Source: Halarsenatibacter silvermanii
GTDB lineage: Bacteria; Bacillota; Halanaerobiia; Halanaerobiales; Halarsenatibacteraceae
Direction: 5' to 3'
DNA length: 64,000 bases
NCBI RefSeq assembly: GCF_900103135.1
Contig: NZ_FNGO01000002.1
Location: 52,480-116,479, forward strand
Each line of letters begins with the position of its first letter. The stretch's first letter is position 1. Shown here in pieces: positions 1-10,096 of this stretch. The position numbers were made by a program, and so were the translations under genes. Below the pieces are notes generated by a model. That model was not told the origin of the DNA and searched no databases. It saw nothing but the letters and a program-made list of their open reading frames with translations.

Positions 1-16
1 ATTCTGCTTATTTTCT

Positions 17-37
17 GCCGGACGGCTTCTGTCCGGC
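17..37 (-). terminator. stem-loop after upp, possible weak terminator
   Basis: Seven-base inverted repeat (GCCGGAC / GTCCGGC, 7-nt loop) starting 8 bases beyond the upp stop codon. No real T-run follows it in the direction of upp transcription, so it is either a weak terminator or a 3' stabilising hairpin. Confidence 0.35.
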
Positions 38-45
38 ATCCGAAA

Positions 46-675
46 TCATTTAGTGCCGTAAAGCCTATCACCGGCGTCACCCAGCCCGGGAACTATGTAA
101 GCATGATCGTCGAGATGATCATCCACGGCCGCGGTATAAATATCAATATCCTCATGATCCTCGCGCACTCTTTCGATGCCTTCAGGGGCGGCTACCAGAC
201 ACATAAATTTGAGACTGCGAACCCCTCTGCTCTTAACGGCATCTATAGCAGCAGTTGCCGATCCTCCTGTAGCCAGCATCGGATCTATTACCAGCAGGTC
301 ACGATTTTCGGTATCGGGAGGGAGCTTGCAGTAATACTCGACCGGTTCCAGCGTGTCGGGATCGCGATAAAGCCCGACGTGTCCCACTCTCGCCGCAGGC
401 ATCAGCTGGAGAATGCCGTCCAGCATACCCAGACCAGCCCTCAAAATAGGGACCACACCTATCTTCTTGCCGGCTATTCTGGGAGATTTAGTGCTCGTCA
501 GCGGAGTTTCGATCTCGACCTCCTCCAGCGGAATATCGCGGGTAACTTCGTAGGCCATGAGCATGGCCAGTTCATTTGTCAGTTCGCGGAACTCTTTTGG
601 TCCGGTATCTTTGTCCCTCAAAAGCGTGAGTTTATGTTTCATCAGTGGATGGTCAAATATAAATACTTCACCCAT
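46..675 (-). CDS. upp: uracil phosphoribosyltransferase
   Basis: Cytoplasmic pyrimidine salvage enzyme that makes UMP from uracil and PRPP. The 209-residue length is normal for the family. The PRPP-binding loop DPMLATGGS lies near residues 131-139, and the C-terminal [12 protein letters not shown] motif that closes over uracil is present. Its ATG overlaps the TAA of the upstream ywlE-rpiB fusion by one base (TAATG), so the two are probably translationally coupled. Bacillus keeps upp near rpiB and ywlE as well. Start and function are both clear. Confidence 0.97.
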   Translation of the reverse strand: MGEVFIFDHPLMKHKLTLLRDKDTGPKEFRELTNELAMLMAYEVTRDIPLEEVEIETPLTSTKSPRIAGKKIGVVPILRAGLGMLDGILQLMPAARVGHVGLYRDPDTLEPVEYYCKLPPDTENRDLLVIDPMLATGGSATAAIDAVKSRGVRSLKFMCLVAAPEGIERVREDHEDIDIYTAAVDDHLDDHAYIVPGLGDAGDRLYGTK

Positions 676-1628
676 TATTCATTCATCTCCCCTTTATTCT
701 CCATTTTGTCCACCCGGCGGGCGTGTCTTCCCCCGGAAAAATCAGTCGATATAAAAGCTTTGACCACATCTTTGGCCAGGCCCGTTCCTATCACTCTTTC
801 TCCCATGGTCAATATACTGGCATCATTATGGCTGCGGGCCATGCGGGCAGAATAGGTATCATGACAGCGGGCCGCCCTCACCCCGGCGTATTTGTTGGCT
901 GTCATGCTCATACCGAGGCCGGTACCGCAGATAAGAAGCCCCAGTTGAGCTTCCCCGGCAGCCACCTTTTCGGCTACACGGGATGCATAATCGGGATAAT
1001 CAACAGATTCTTTCTCCTGATCCACCCCGACATCGGTCACTTTATATCCTTCTTCCTCAAGCCAATCGATTATTTCTTCCTTGAGGGAAAATCCCGCGTG
1101 ATCAGAACCTGCTGCTATAACCATTCTATCACTCCTGGTATCAAATTTGCCAGCCTCTTTTGGTGTTTTTGTCGTTTCAGTAAAAAAATCTGCCAGCCGG
1201 CTGGAAATCTCTTCCATCATCTTCTCCATCTGTTCCCGTGTTTTTTCATAGGTGCTCTGACTGCCGCCGAAGGGATCGTTCACATCTCTCCCGTCTTCCG
1301 TAAATTCCCCCAGGCTGAAAACATATTCCTCTTTTTGAGGATATCGTTCTTTGATTTCCCGGGCCTGAGAGGCTGTCATTGTAAGTATCAGATCAGATCT
1401 TTTTACCAGGTCTTTATCCAGGGGTCTGCTGGAATGTTCATCGGGCTCGATTCCTGTTTTCTTCAGAGCCATTTTAGCTCTCTCGTCCATCCTCCCTCCC
1501 CGGATGGCGGTCAGACCGGCGGAACTAAAGCTGTAATCGGAGTCGTCAGCAAATTTTTTTCTCAAAAGTTCGACAGCCATAGGACTACGGCAGGTATTTC
1601 CTGTGCAGACCAGAATTATTTGCTTCAT
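675..1628 (-). CDS. low-molecular-weight protein phosphatase fused to ribose-5-phosphate isomerase B
   Basis: A 317-residue two-domain protein. Residues 1-150 are a low-molecular-weight protein-tyrosine/arginine phosphatase (YwlE type): P-loop CTGNTCRS with Cys8 and Arg14, and the general-acid DP at Asp118. Residues 169-317 are RpiB, which interconverts ribose-5-P and ribulose-5-P: GSDHAGF near 174, catalytic Cys234 in [10 protein letters not shown] hydrophilic linker (about 151-168) joins them. In Bacillus, ywlE and rpiB are separate neighbours. Inside this gene, Met169 (ATG at 1124) has an AGGAG seven bases upstream, exactly at the domain boundary, so a free RpiB may also be made. Confidence 0.93.
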   Translation of the reverse strand: MKQIILVCTGNTCRSPMAVELLRKKFADDSDYSFSSAGLTAIRGGRMDERAKMALKKTGIEPDEHSSRPLDKDLVKRSDLILTMTASQAREIKERYPQKEEYVFSLGEFTEDGRDVNDPFGGSQSTYEKTREQMEKMMEEISSRLADFFTETTKTPKEAGKFDTRSDRMVIAAGSDHAGFSLKEEIIDWLEEEGYKVTDVGVDQEKESVDYPDYASRVAEKVAAGEAQLGLLICGTGLGMSMTANKYAGVRAARCHDTYSARMARSHNDASILTMGERVIGTGLAKDVVKAFISTDFSGGRHARRVDKMENKGEMNE

Positions 1629-1667
1629 AGAATTTATTCGCCCCCCTGCAGTCCCTTCTGCCTGAAA

Positions 1668-2798
1668 TCATTTTTCCGGCGAGGGATCCAGACTTATAAT
1701 TTCAGTGGCAGCTTTGCGAAGTCTATTCATAATGGCTTCACCCAGTCCTTCCTCGTTTATGGCTTCTACCATGATCAGTTTTCTTCCTTCATCATCCAGG
1801 CTGCGCAGATAGGTGAAGAGATTGTGAGCTATCTCCTGCATATTCTCCTCGCTGCCGATGATGACGGGTTTGATATGCTGATCTGCCCCCCGTTCTGGAT
1901 CGCTGTAAACCGCGACATCTTCGCTTTCAGCTATGCTTTGACCGGTCGCTTTCGATACCAGCAGAGCGCTGTGAGCTCGCTGACGACCGGCATACTTCCA
2001 GATCTCTTCCGGGCTGCCCTCCTCCAGCAGTTCCAGCCTGGCAGAAGGAGCGTAATGACGGTATTTCATGCCCGGCGAACGGGGTAAATTATCCTCTGGA
2101 GTGACGTCATAACAGCGTTCAATTTCGGCGTCCCGCCCCAGAGCCTCGCGGAGCCGGGAGGCAGAGATACCACCTGGGCGCAAAATTTTCGGTATTTCTG
2201 AAGTCATATCGAGCACGGTAGATTCCACTCCGATCGGACATTCGCCGCCGTCTAAAATCAGCGGAATGCTGCCTTCCATATCGGCCAGAACATGTTCAGC
2301 CCGGGTAGGACTGGGCAGGCCCGATTTGTTGGCGCTGGGAGCTGCCACAGGCAGACCGGAGCGGGTCAAAATTGCTCGCGCTACAGGATGTGATGGCATT
2401 CTGACCGCAACTGTATCAAGGCCGGCACAGATGACTCCCGGAACTTCATCAGAGCGAGGCAGTATCACTGTCAGAGGCCCCGGCCAGAAACGGGCGGTCA
2501 GCTGCCTTACCGCCGAAGGCACAGTCCCCCGCGTGAGTCGATTCAACTCCTCGCGGCTATAAACATGAACAATGAGCGGGTTATCTTCAGGTCTATCTTT
2601 GGCGGCAAATATACCGCGCACAGCCCTTTCATCCAGTGCATTAGCTCCCAGTCCATATACCGTCTCGGTGGGAAAAGCAACCAGCTCTCCCCTCTGAAGC
2701 AGACTGGACGCCTTCTTAACTGCTTCAGTCCCCAGCAGCTCCCCGGGAGAAACGCCCGTATCTACTTCCAAAACTTCGGTCTGCAATATCCCTTTCAC
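1668..2798 (-). CDS. tsaC: threonylcarbamoyl-AMP synthase (Sua5 type)
   Basis: Makes threonylcarbamoyl-AMP from threonine, bicarbonate and ATP, the first step of t6A37 tRNA modification. At 376 residues it is the long two-domain Sua5 form. The YrdC catalytic domain (about 25-215) contains PTETVYGLGANA and KDRPEDNPL, and a C-terminal Sua5 domain (about 235-360) follows. The gene is Bacillus ywlC in position and content. The GTG start at 2798 is weakly supported. A TTG four codons later sits better behind AGAGGTG. Confidence 0.95.
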   Translation of the reverse strand: MKGILQTEVLEVDTGVSPGELLGTEAVKKASSLLQRGELVAFPTETVYGLGANALDERAVRGIFAAKDRPEDNPLIVHVYSREELNRLTRGTVPSAVRQLTARFWPGPLTVILPRSDEVPGVICAGLDTVAVRMPSHPVARAILTRSGLPVAAPSANKSGLPSPTRAEHVLADMEGSIPLILDGGECPIGVESTVLDMTSEIPKILRPGGISASRLREALGRDAEIERCYDVTPEDNLPRSPGMKYRHYAPSARLELLEEGSPEEIWKYAGRQRAHSALLVSKATGQSIAESEDVAVYSDPERGADQHIKPVIIGSEENMQEIAHNLFTYLRSLDDEGRKLIMVEAINEEGLGEAIMNRLRKAATEIISLDPSPEK

Positions 2799-2829
2799 CT
2801 CTTTTCTCGAATTTAATGGTCACCTGCTC

Positions 2830-3696
2830 TCAGTTTCGGCGGACAAAAATCATGCGGTCCCGACCGGCTCCATCCTGTTTCAATTCGGGTTCGCCGAGCC
2901 CCTCCTGTTCGGCAGTCATCTCCTTCATTCTCTCCCCCTGATCATGACCTATTTCCAGAGCAAAAAGTCCCTCTGGCCGAAGCAGTGAAACAGCCTGTGG
3001 TAAAATTTTGCGATAGCAGGAAAGACCATCTTCACCAGCTGCCAGAGCACGGCGGGGCTCCTTCTGAACCCTGCGGGGCAGTTCTTCCATCTTTTCTTCC
3101 GGTATGTAGGGCGGGTTGGAAACAACAAGATCAACCCCGGCCTCCTTCTCAGGTAAAAGGGGGGCTGCCCAGTTGCCCGCCAGCGCTGCCGCTCTTTCTT
3201 CCAGATCATGCTTTTTTATATTGCGGCGGGCCAGTTTTACAGCTTCAGTCGAAATATCGGTTCCTATAGCTTTCGCTTCGGGCAGATATTTAACCAGACT
3301 TATCATTATCGCCCCGGTGCCTGTGCCCAGATCTACTATCTTAAGCTGCTGCCAGTCGTTTTGTCGGCAAAAGGCAAGAATTTCTTCCACCAGTTCCTCC
3401 GTCTCGGGGCGGGGAATCAAAACACCCGGTTCGATTTCAAATTCCAGGGACATAAATTCCGTCCGACCGGTTATATAGCTGATAGGAACACCCCGGGCTC
3501 TTTTTTTTAGCCGGCTGCGGTAAGCGGAAAGCTCCTCATCGTTCAGAGGATAATCGTAATTTACATAGAGTTTTATACGCTCGGTCGAGAGCAGATCGGC
3601 CAGAAGAACCTCCGCATCCAGCCGGGAGTTATCGACACCATGATCGTTCAGGAAATCATCTGCCCTGTCCAGAACCTCGCGAATTTTGCTGGCCAT
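2830..3696 (-). CDS. prmC: release factor glutamine methyltransferase
   Basis: Methylates the glutamine of the GGQ motif of class I release factors, using S-adenosylmethionine. The 288 residues contain an N-terminal helical domain, a SAM-binding loop DLGTGTGA (about 122-129) and the diagnostic NPPY substrate motif at 194-197. It lies directly downstream of prfA, its substrate gene. I prefer the ATG at 3696, which has AGGAG seven bases upstream, over the in-frame TTG at 3714 that overlaps the prfA stop codon. Confidence 0.96.
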   Translation of the reverse strand: MASKIREVLDRADDFLNDHGVDNSRLDAEVLLADLLSTERIKLYVNYDYPLNDEELSAYRSRLKKRARGVPISYITGRTEFMSLEFEIEPGVLIPRPETEELVEEILAFCRQNDWQQLKIVDLGTGTGAIMISLVKYLPEAKAIGTDISTEAVKLARRNIKKHDLEERAAALAGNWAAPLLPEKEAGVDLVVSNPPYIPEEKMEELPRRVQKEPRRALAAGEDGLSCYRKILPQAVSLLRPEGLFALEIGHDQGERMKEMTAEQEGLGEPELKQDGAGRDRMIFVRRN

Positions 3697-3710
3697 GTCC
3701 TCACTCCTGC

Positions 3711-4790
3711 TCAAAGATTTTCCAGTCTTCTTTTCATATCCTCTTCTATAAGCGGTTCTATCAGCTGATCGAGCTCCCCATCAAGCACGCTCTCCAGCTG
3801 ATGGATTGTTAGATTTATACGATGATCGCTGACCCTGCCCTGAGGAAAGTTATAGGTTCTGATTTTTTCGCTGCGATCGCCGGAGCCCACCTGACTGCGG
3901 CGCTTTTCCTCTCTTTCGCGGCGTTTTTTCCGTTCCATCTCCTCTTTGAGACGAGCTCTCAAAATCTTCATGGCCCTGTCTTTATTTTTGTGCTGAGACT
4001 TTTCATCCTGACAGGAAACTGTGATATCAGTGGGTTCATGGGTTATGCGCACGGCCGAATCGGTGGTGTTCACGCTCTGGCCTCCGGGTCCGCTGGAACG
4101 ATAATAATCTATCCTCAGGTCGTTCTTATCCAGCTCTATCTCCACCTCTTCTGCCTCGGGAAGCACCGCCACTGTGGAGGTGGATGTGTGAATTCTGCCG
4201 CTCGATTCGGTGGAGGGAACCCGCTGTACGCGGTGTACACCGCTTTCGTATTTGAGATACTTATAGGCATCATTGCCGGAAACGCTGAAAATTATCTCTT
4301 TAAATCCTCCGACTTCCGATTCGCTCGAGGACATGGTCTCGACCTCCCAGTTTCTATCCTCGGAATACTGGGTATACATGCGGAATAAATCGGCAGCAAA
4401 TAAAGCGGCCTCATCTCCGCCGGCCCCGGCCCTTACTTCAACGATGACATCTTTCTCATCGTCGGGATTATCAGGCAGAAGCATGATAGGCAGCTCTTCT
4501 TCCAGCTCTTCCAGCTCGGGTCTAACCTCTTCCATTTCGGATTGGGCCAGCTCCTGCATATCCTCATCATCGCTCATCTCCAGAATCTCCTCAGCTTCTT
4601 CCTTCTGCTCGCGCAGCTGCTGGTAACGTTCATATTTTTCGATGATTTTTTTGAGGGAGGCATGCTCCTGGAGAAGCTTTTGATATTTCTCACTGTTATT
4701 CATGATCTCAGGATCGCCAATTTTTTGATTGAGATCCTCATATTTATCCTTGAGCTCATCAAGTCTATCTAAAACTTCCTGCTTCATCAT
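3711..4790 (-). CDS. prfA: peptide chain release factor 1
   Basis: Recognises UAA and UAG in the ribosomal A site and triggers peptide release. It has the standard RF1 length, 359 residues. The codon-recognition tripeptide is P-S-T (about 192-194, in [13 protein letters not shown]) and the peptidyl-transferase motif GGQ is at 236-238. The N-terminal 110 residues are a long, very acidic coiled coil. Two consecutive ATGs occur at the start. The first fits better behind GAGAGGTG. It is followed by prmC, which modifies the GGQ glutamine. Confidence 0.97.
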   Translation of the reverse strand: MMKQEVLDRLDELKDKYEDLNQKIGDPEIMNNSEKYQKLLQEHASLKKIIEKYERYQQLREQKEEAEEILEMSDDEDMQELAQSEMEEVRPELEELEEELPIMLLPDNPDDEKDVIVEVRAGAGGDEAALFAADLFRMYTQYSEDRNWEVETMSSSESEVGGFKEIIFSVSGNDAYKYLKYESGVHRVQRVPSTESSGRIHTSTSTVAVLPEAEEVEIELDKNDLRIDYYRSSGPGGQSVNTTDSAVRITHEPTDITVSCQDEKSQHKNKDRAMKILRARLKEEMERKKRREREEKRRSQVGSGDRSEKIRTYNFPQGRVSDHRINLTIHQLESVLDGELDQLIEPLIEEDMKRRLENL

Positions 4791-4825
4791 AAAATATTAC
4801 ACCTCTCAAACTTTGCTCATAATGT

Positions 4826-5401
4826 TTAACCGCCAACCTCATGACAGGAACGGCAGCGCGCCTCGTAAACTTCATCCGCTCCCACCATAATTACCGGATC
4901 ATCATAACGGGCTGGCTCACCATCAATAAGGCGCTGAGTACGGCTGGCAGGTTCTCCACACTGCACACAGATAGCATGAAGTTTATCGACGTACTCCGCT
5001 CTGGCCATGAGCTCCGGCACCGGTCCGAAAGGCTCACCGCGGAAATCACGATCGAGTCCGGCCGTAATGACCCGGGTATCCTGGCCGGCCAGTTTTTCAC
5101 ATATCTCGATTATCTCGCCGGGAAAAAATTGAATCTCATCGATCCCCACAACTTCGACTCCTTTATCCAGCCGCGAGACAATCTCCCCGGGATGATCGAC
5201 GGGCACCGCTTCAAAACTAGCTCCATTATGGGATACCAGATTTCCTTCGCTAAAACGATTATCGAGGGCGGGCTTAAAAACTCTGATCTGCTGATCGGCA
5301 AAACTGACTCTGCGAAGCCGGCGAATCAACTCCTCGCTCTTGCCGCAGTACATAGGTCCGGTTATGATTTCTATCCAGCCGCTGTTGCTGATCTCATACA
5401 T
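4826..5401 (-). CDS. tdk: thymidine kinase (type II)
   Basis: Phosphorylates thymidine to dTMP in the salvage pathway. The 191 residues contain the P-loop GPMYCGKS (15-22), the Walker-B-like DEIQFF, and cysteines of a structural zinc site in the lasso domain (CVQC, later CRSC). The ATG at 5401 follows GAGGAGG. The longer TTG-initiated frame from 5422 would place that SD inside its own codons, so I reject it. Upstream lies a GC-rich hairpin at 5450-5467, so expression may not depend only on readthrough from rpmE. Confidence 0.95.
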   Translation of the reverse strand: MYEISNSGWIEIITGPMYCGKSEELIRRLRRVSFADQQIRVFKPALDNRFSEGNLVSHNGASFEAVPVDHPGEIVSRLDKGVEVVGIDEIQFFPGEIIEICEKLAGQDTRVITAGLDRDFRGEPFGPVPELMARAEYVDKLHAICVQCGEPASRTQRLIDGEPARYDDPVIMVGADEVYEARCRSCHEVGG

Positions 5402-5449
5402 TGAATCCCTGATCCTCCTCAAATAATATACGGTCCTGAAATAAACTCT

Positions 5450-5467
5450 CCCCTGCTGGTGCAGGGG
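5450..5467 (-). promoter_or_regulatory. GC-rich hairpin in the tdk leader
   Basis: Perfect 7-bp stem CCCCTGC / GCAGGGG with a four-base loop, about 50 bases upstream of the tdk start. No convincing T-run flanks it on either strand, so it is more likely an mRNA leader structure than an intrinsic terminator. Function unknown. Confidence 0.4.
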
Positions 5468-5533
5468 AATAAAATATCAATAGGTGATAAATCTCAGGAT
5501 ACAAATACTGCCGTTAATATCGATTCAATTCCA

Positions 5534-5568
5534 TAAAAAAAGCAGAGCCCCTCAAGGAAGCCCTGCCG
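5534..5568 (-). terminator. intrinsic terminator after rpmE
   Basis: Read on the minus strand, GGCAGGGCT and GGCTCTGC pair (two G-T wobbles) around a short loop and are followed by seven Ts. It starts 16 bases after the rpmE stop codon and separates rpmE from tdk. Confidence 0.75.
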
Positions 5569-5583
5569 CCATCAGTGAGCTTT

Positions 5584-5850
5584 TTATTCTTCTGCTTCTT
5601 CGGATGCTTCCATTTCGTTTTGATCGGTTTCTCCGGATTCTTCCTCGCTGCTGTCCCTTCCGTATTTGCGGTTGAACTGCTCAACCCGACTGCCCCGGGC
5701 TGTCTGCCGCTGCTTGCCTGTGTAGAAGGGATGACAGTTAGAGCACACCTCAACCCTCATATCATCACCGGTGGATTCAGTCTGATATTCTTCACCACAG
5801 GCACAGGTTATGACGGTATCGGTAGTCTCCGGATGTATTTCCTCCTTCAC
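5584..5850 (-). CDS. rpmE: ribosomal protein bL31, zinc-binding form
   Basis: Large-subunit ribosomal protein. The N-terminus MKEEIHPE and the cysteines C16, C18, C36 and C39 (CAC and CSNC) mark the zinc-binding 'C+' type of L31. The 88 residues are longer than the usual 65-75 because of a strongly acidic tail of about 25 residues rich in E, S and D. I chose the GTG at 5850, whose product starts like other L31 proteins and which sits eight bases after GAGG, over the GTG three codons upstream. It has its own promoter just past the rho stop and its own terminator. Confidence 0.94.
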   Translation of the reverse strand: MKEEIHPETTDTVITCACGEEYQTESTGDDMRVEVCSNCHPFYTGKQRQTARGSRVEQFNRKYGRDSSEEESGETDQNEMEASEEAEE

Positions 5851-5923
5851 TGCGATCACCTCTTTCTATGTCGATAATTTTATTCGTTTAGTCAAATTTT
5901 TCAGCACTCATCCAGTCATTCAG

Positions 5924-5952
5924 ATTATATCACAGCGATATTGCTCTTGCAA
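5924..5952 (-). promoter_or_regulatory. sigma-A promoter for rpmE
   Basis: Minus strand: -35 TTGCAA (5952-5947), 17-base spacer, -10 TATAAT (5929-5924). It lies between the rho stop codon (5958) and rpmE and would give a 5' leader of about 65 bases. Confidence 0.7.
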
Positions 5953-5957
5953 ACAGC

Positions 5958-7214
5958 TCAATCCGAGAAGATTTGCTCCAGAACTTCCAGAAGCTCCTGA
6001 TTATCATCGGTATTGTTTATTTGCGTGATCATCGTCTGCAAAACTTCAGCCTTGTCCATCGACTTGGTTTGACGGCGGAGCTTCCAGATGACCTCAAGCT
6101 CCTGCTCATTCAGAAGAAGTTCCTCCTTGCGGGTGCCGGAAAGGTGAATATCGATGGCCGGAAATATTCGCTGCTGGGCCAGCCTTCTATCCAGATGCAG
6201 CTCCATATTGCCCGTACCTTTAAATTCCTCGTAAATAACATCATCCATCCGGCTTCCAGTATCTATAAGTGCTGTTGCCAGCACAGTCAGGCTGCCCCCT
6301 TCTTCGATATTGCGGCCTGCTCCAAAAAAGCTTTTGGGGAAATGCATGGCGGTAGGATCCAGTCCCCCGGACAAGGTGCGGCCGCTGGGAGAAGTGGTTA
6401 CATTGGCTGCCCGGGCCAGCCGGGTTATGCTGTCCAGAAGCACCACCACATCATGATTTTGTTCCACCAGGCGTTTGGCCTTGGCCAGGGCCAGCTGGGC
6501 AACCTGGATATGATCATCTGCAGGACGGTCAAAGGTTGAACTTATCACCTCAGCGTCAACAGAACGATCCATATCGGTTACTTCTTCCGGCCTCTCATCG
6601 ATGAGCAAAATCATCATCCGGGCTGCGGGGTGGTTGTTGCTGACGCTGTTGGCTATCTTTTTTAACAGCACGGTCTTACCGGCTTTTGGCGGAGAAACTA
6701 TCAATCCGCGCTGACCCAGCCCCACGGGAGCTATCAGATCCAGAAGTCGGGTGGAGACATCGCTGGAGCTGCGCTCAAGTTTGATCTTCTTTTGAGGATA
6801 GAGCGGGGTTAGATCTTCAAAATAAGCCCTATCGCGGGCTCTTTCCGGGTTTTGATAGTTGATGGCCTCAATCCTTAAAAGTGCAAAATACCTCTCGTTG
6901 TTTTTCGGCTCACGAACCTGGCCTGAAACTACATCGCCGGTTCTGAGGTCAAATCTGCGAATCTGCGAAGCCGAGATATAGATATCATCGCTGGAAGGAA
7001 GATATTTGGAGGGCCGGATGAAACCATAACCCTCATTTTCGATAACTTCTAACACCCCTTCCGCAAAGATATTCCCCCCTTTTTCCGTCTCCTGCTCGAG
7101 CAGGGCGAAGATGAGATCCTTCTTTCGCATGCTGGAATAACCCTCTATTGATTTTTCCTTGGCAAGCTCATGCAGCTCGGATATAGTCATATTTTCCAGT
7201 TCAGAAATATGCAA
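5958..7214 (-). CDS. rho: transcription termination factor Rho
   Basis: Hexameric RNA-dependent ATPase that terminates untranslated transcripts. The 418 residues carry an N-terminal Rho_N helical domain, a cold-shock-like RNA-binding domain with GYGFIRP (about 62-68), Walker A SPPKAGKT (about 174-181), Walker B VVVLLDS and the R-loop region. I place the start at the TTG at 7214, nine bases after AAGGAGG. The ATG at 7241 lies upstream of that SD and has none itself. rho-rpmE adjacency is conserved in Firmicutes. Confidence 0.96.
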   Translation of the reverse strand: MHISELENMTISELHELAKEKSIEGYSSMRKKDLIFALLEQETEKGGNIFAEGVLEVIENEGYGFIRPSKYLPSSDDIYISASQIRRFDLRTGDVVSGQVREPKNNERYFALLRIEAINYQNPERARDRAYFEDLTPLYPQKKIKLERSSSDVSTRLLDLIAPVGLGQRGLIVSPPKAGKTVLLKKIANSVSNNHPAARMMILLIDERPEEVTDMDRSVDAEVISSTFDRPADDHIQVAQLALAKAKRLVEQNHDVVVLLDSITRLARAANVTTSPSGRTLSGGLDPTAMHFPKSFFGAGRNIEEGGSLTVLATALIDTGSRMDDVIYEEFKGTGNMELHLDRRLAQQRIFPAIDIHLSGTRKEELLLNEQELEVIWKLRRQTKSMDKAEVLQTMITQINNTDDNQELLEVLEQIFSD

Positions 7215-7244
7215 GCCTGAACGCCTCCTTAAATTTTTCATGAT

Positions 7245-8300
7245 TCAAAGATAAAGCAGCAGCCAGAGAGTTCCTACATAAAGAATCAAAATCAGAGCTG
7301 GAGAGAACCCTATATGTAATAAACTGTGCCGGGTACGATAAAACAAACCAGACAAAAGCAGAACCGTCATGATTACGGTGACAAAAATCAAAATGAGATT
7401 GTGGAACGGGTCAGCTGCCAGCATACTCGAATAATAAAATCCATCTACAACAGCTGGTAAAACCAGATTGATCATACTGCTGCCCATAATTATCGCCGCC
7501 GCCATTTCGGGATGATCGCGTCCAGCCGCAGAAGCTGACGCGCTGAGCTCGGGGAGCGAAGTTATTACCGCAACCAGGCCGGCTCCTATAAAGGTGCTGC
7601 CCATACCGGTCATCAATACCAGCCGATCGCTCAAATATCCGAGCCTGATGCCCGACAATATGATTACAGCTGCCGAAGTCAGCAGGATCATATACTGTCC
7701 CACAGAAGATTCTCTCTCCCGGGCGGCCGCGCCCTCCCCGGGGAAAGGAACAATATTTTCCATTTCCTCGAAATCAATATCAAAATTTTCAACTTTATTT
7801 TCATTATTGATGCTTTTTTCAAAATTATATATCATTTTCAGGCCGGACAAAAATATCGCGAAGAGCACAAAACTTTCGGGAGCAAAGCGAAATTGTAGGG
7901 GAATAGCTGCGGTGAGCAAATACAATGTGAAGAATATTCCCAGCGAGCTGCTCATCATAATTGATATGAAACCGACGAGCAGGTGCGAAAAAGACAGGCT
8001 GAGAAGCAGAAAGCCAGGCCCCTGCCCAAGGTCGAGAAGAGCCAGCAGGGTAAAATTGAAAAGATTACTGCCCAAAAGGCCGGCCAGTCCAGATTCTATA
8101 GCTTCGAGCCTCACCGCTGTGACCGTGGTTGCCAGCTCAGGCAGCGAGGTAACAGCTGCCAGAATTATCATACAGGTCAACATCTGGCTGAATCCGACTT
8201 TATCAGCAATATTTTCCACCGATAAGACCAGATAATGACCCGACAGAGCAATCAGCAGAATCACAACCAGAAGTTCAACAGTTAACAGCAAATAAATCAC
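7245..8300 (-). CDS. CaCA-family sodium/calcium exchanger-like membrane protein
   Basis: A 351-residue integral membrane protein with about ten hydrophobic segments. Two inverted alpha-repeats are visible, each with the acidic cation-binding signature: SLPELATT plus GLLGSNLFN in the first half, SLPELSAS plus IMGSSMINLV in the second. This is the hallmark of Ca2+/cation antiporters (YrbG-like). A cytoplasmic charged loop (about 165-205) separates the halves. Cation specificity cannot be read from sequence. The GTG start at 8300 is uncertain; a TTG three codons on also has AGGTGA upstream. It lies 30 bases upstream of rho. Confidence 0.85.
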   Translation of the reverse strand: MIYLLLTVELLVVILLIALSGHYLVLSVENIADKVGFSQMLTCMIILAAVTSLPELATTVTAVRLEAIESGLAGLLGSNLFNFTLLALLDLGQGPGFLLLSLSFSHLLVGFISIMMSSSLGIFFTLYLLTAAIPLQFRFAPESFVLFAIFLSGLKMIYNFEKSINNENKVENFDIDFEEMENIVPFPGEGAAARERESSVGQYMILLTSAAVIILSGIRLGYLSDRLVLMTGMGSTFIGAGLVAVITSLPELSASASAAGRDHPEMAAAIIMGSSMINLVLPAVVDGFYYSSMLAADPFHNLILIFVTVIMTVLLLSGLFYRTRHSLLHIGFSPALILILYVGTLWLLLYL

Positions 8301-8319
8301 CTGCAGGACCGATAAATTT

Positions 8320-8356
8320 CCACCGGCCTCCCGAATTTAATCCGGAAGGCCGGCGG
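8320..8356 (-). terminator. probable terminator hairpin after fba
   Basis: Long inverted repeat (CCRCCGGCCTYCC and its complement) around an AT-rich loop, 40 bases beyond the fba stop codon. The flanking tract is T-rich on the plus strand and weaker (AAATTT) on the minus strand, so it may act in both directions. Confidence 0.5.
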
Positions 8357-8395
8357 TTTATTTACTGATCAATCACCAAAATGATAGATTATCTG

Positions 8396-9271
<876 letters not shown>

Positions 9272-9305
9272 TTATCAATTTTATTATTTCAGATAAGGTT
9301 CTTCT

Positions 9306-9336
9306 TATTAGCAGTTGATAGTTATCGTGTGAGATC
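9306..9336 (+). repeat. copy C of a 31-bp dispersed repeat
   Basis: Matches the copy at 18382-18412 (opposite strand) at 26 of 31 positions by hand alignment, and resembles the copy at 52050-52080. It overlaps the stop codon and last codons of the zinc-ribbon gene. Unlike the other two copies, its -10-like hexamer is degraded (TGTGAG). Confidence 0.6.
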
Positions 9337-9948
9337 ATAATGGCTGGAAGACAATTCCAGGTCCTCCTGATTCCTGAGCCAGCTGACATCGGCCTCGCCG
9401 GCAGCAGGGACGCTCAACAGAGCTCCACAAAAACTGCAGGTCAGAGTTACCCGTTCAGAGTCCAGTTCGATATTTATGTCAAAATTACCGCACTCACAGA
9501 TAATGCGACCGGCGGCGGCAAAATCGTGCAGTACATCGAGCACAGTCAGCATGGCTTCGGGATTTTCAAAATCGTCGAACCCGAGTCCATCGGCCAAAAG
9601 CTCAAGCTCCTGCTGCTGACGATCGACCCTGTGCTTGAGTTTGACATAACTGCCGCAGCATCCCAGCTGCAGACCCGAACGAGGACAGCTCAAATCTCTG
9701 GCTCCTTCTCTGCCCCAAAAAGACTGCTCGGGAATTTCCAGCCTGTGACGACAGTCGCAGACCAGACAGTAAGGCAGAAGTATTATCGAGCCGCCCTCCC
9801 GACTGATACTGATCTTTTCGACCCCGCACTGGCAGCGGTACTTAAGCTTTCGGTTTCCGGAAAGCTGAAAAATATTGACCTGGTTTATCTCCAATCTGCC
9901 GCAGGAAGAACAGCGTATGAGGAGTGATGATTTCTTTTCTATAAGCAT
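9322..9948 (-). CDS. cysteine-rich zinc-ribbon protein of unknown function
   Basis: A 208-residue soluble protein I cannot assign. It has several Cys pairs typical of zinc ribbons: CSSC near 13-16, CQC near 39-41, CLVCDC near 61-66, CECG near 151-154 and CSFC near 172-175. The two ends look like related ribbon modules separated by a middle helical part (about 105-145). It lies immediately upstream of fba in the same direction, 65 bases away, so it may be co-transcribed. No enzyme motif is visible. A role in RNA or protein binding is only a guess. Confidence 0.75.
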   Translation of the reverse strand: MLIEKKSSLLIRCSSCGRLEINQVNIFQLSGNRKLKYRCQCGVEKISISREGGSIILLPYCLVCDCRHRLEIPEQSFWGREGARDLSCPRSGLQLGCCGSYVKLKHRVDRQQQELELLADGLGFDDFENPEAMLTVLDVLHDFAAAGRIICECGNFDINIELDSERVTLTCSFCGALLSVPAAGEADVSWLRNQEDLELSSSHYDLTR

Positions 9949-10096
9949 AATTTTTTAGAATCTGCAGCGGGTTCAAAACCGATTGTTAAATCACCTGGCA
10001 TTCAGGCAGATTCCGCACCTCCCCTATACCTAATTATTCTGCACAGAGGGTAAAATTCCTCTGTTCCAGCGGCAAATTAACTGCCGTCAGCAAAAT

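Noticed and set aside
723-2087. Plus-strand 454-codon open frame
   Set aside because: Antisense to the clear ywlE-rpiB and tsaC genes; low-complexity Phe/Ser/His-rich product with no domain.
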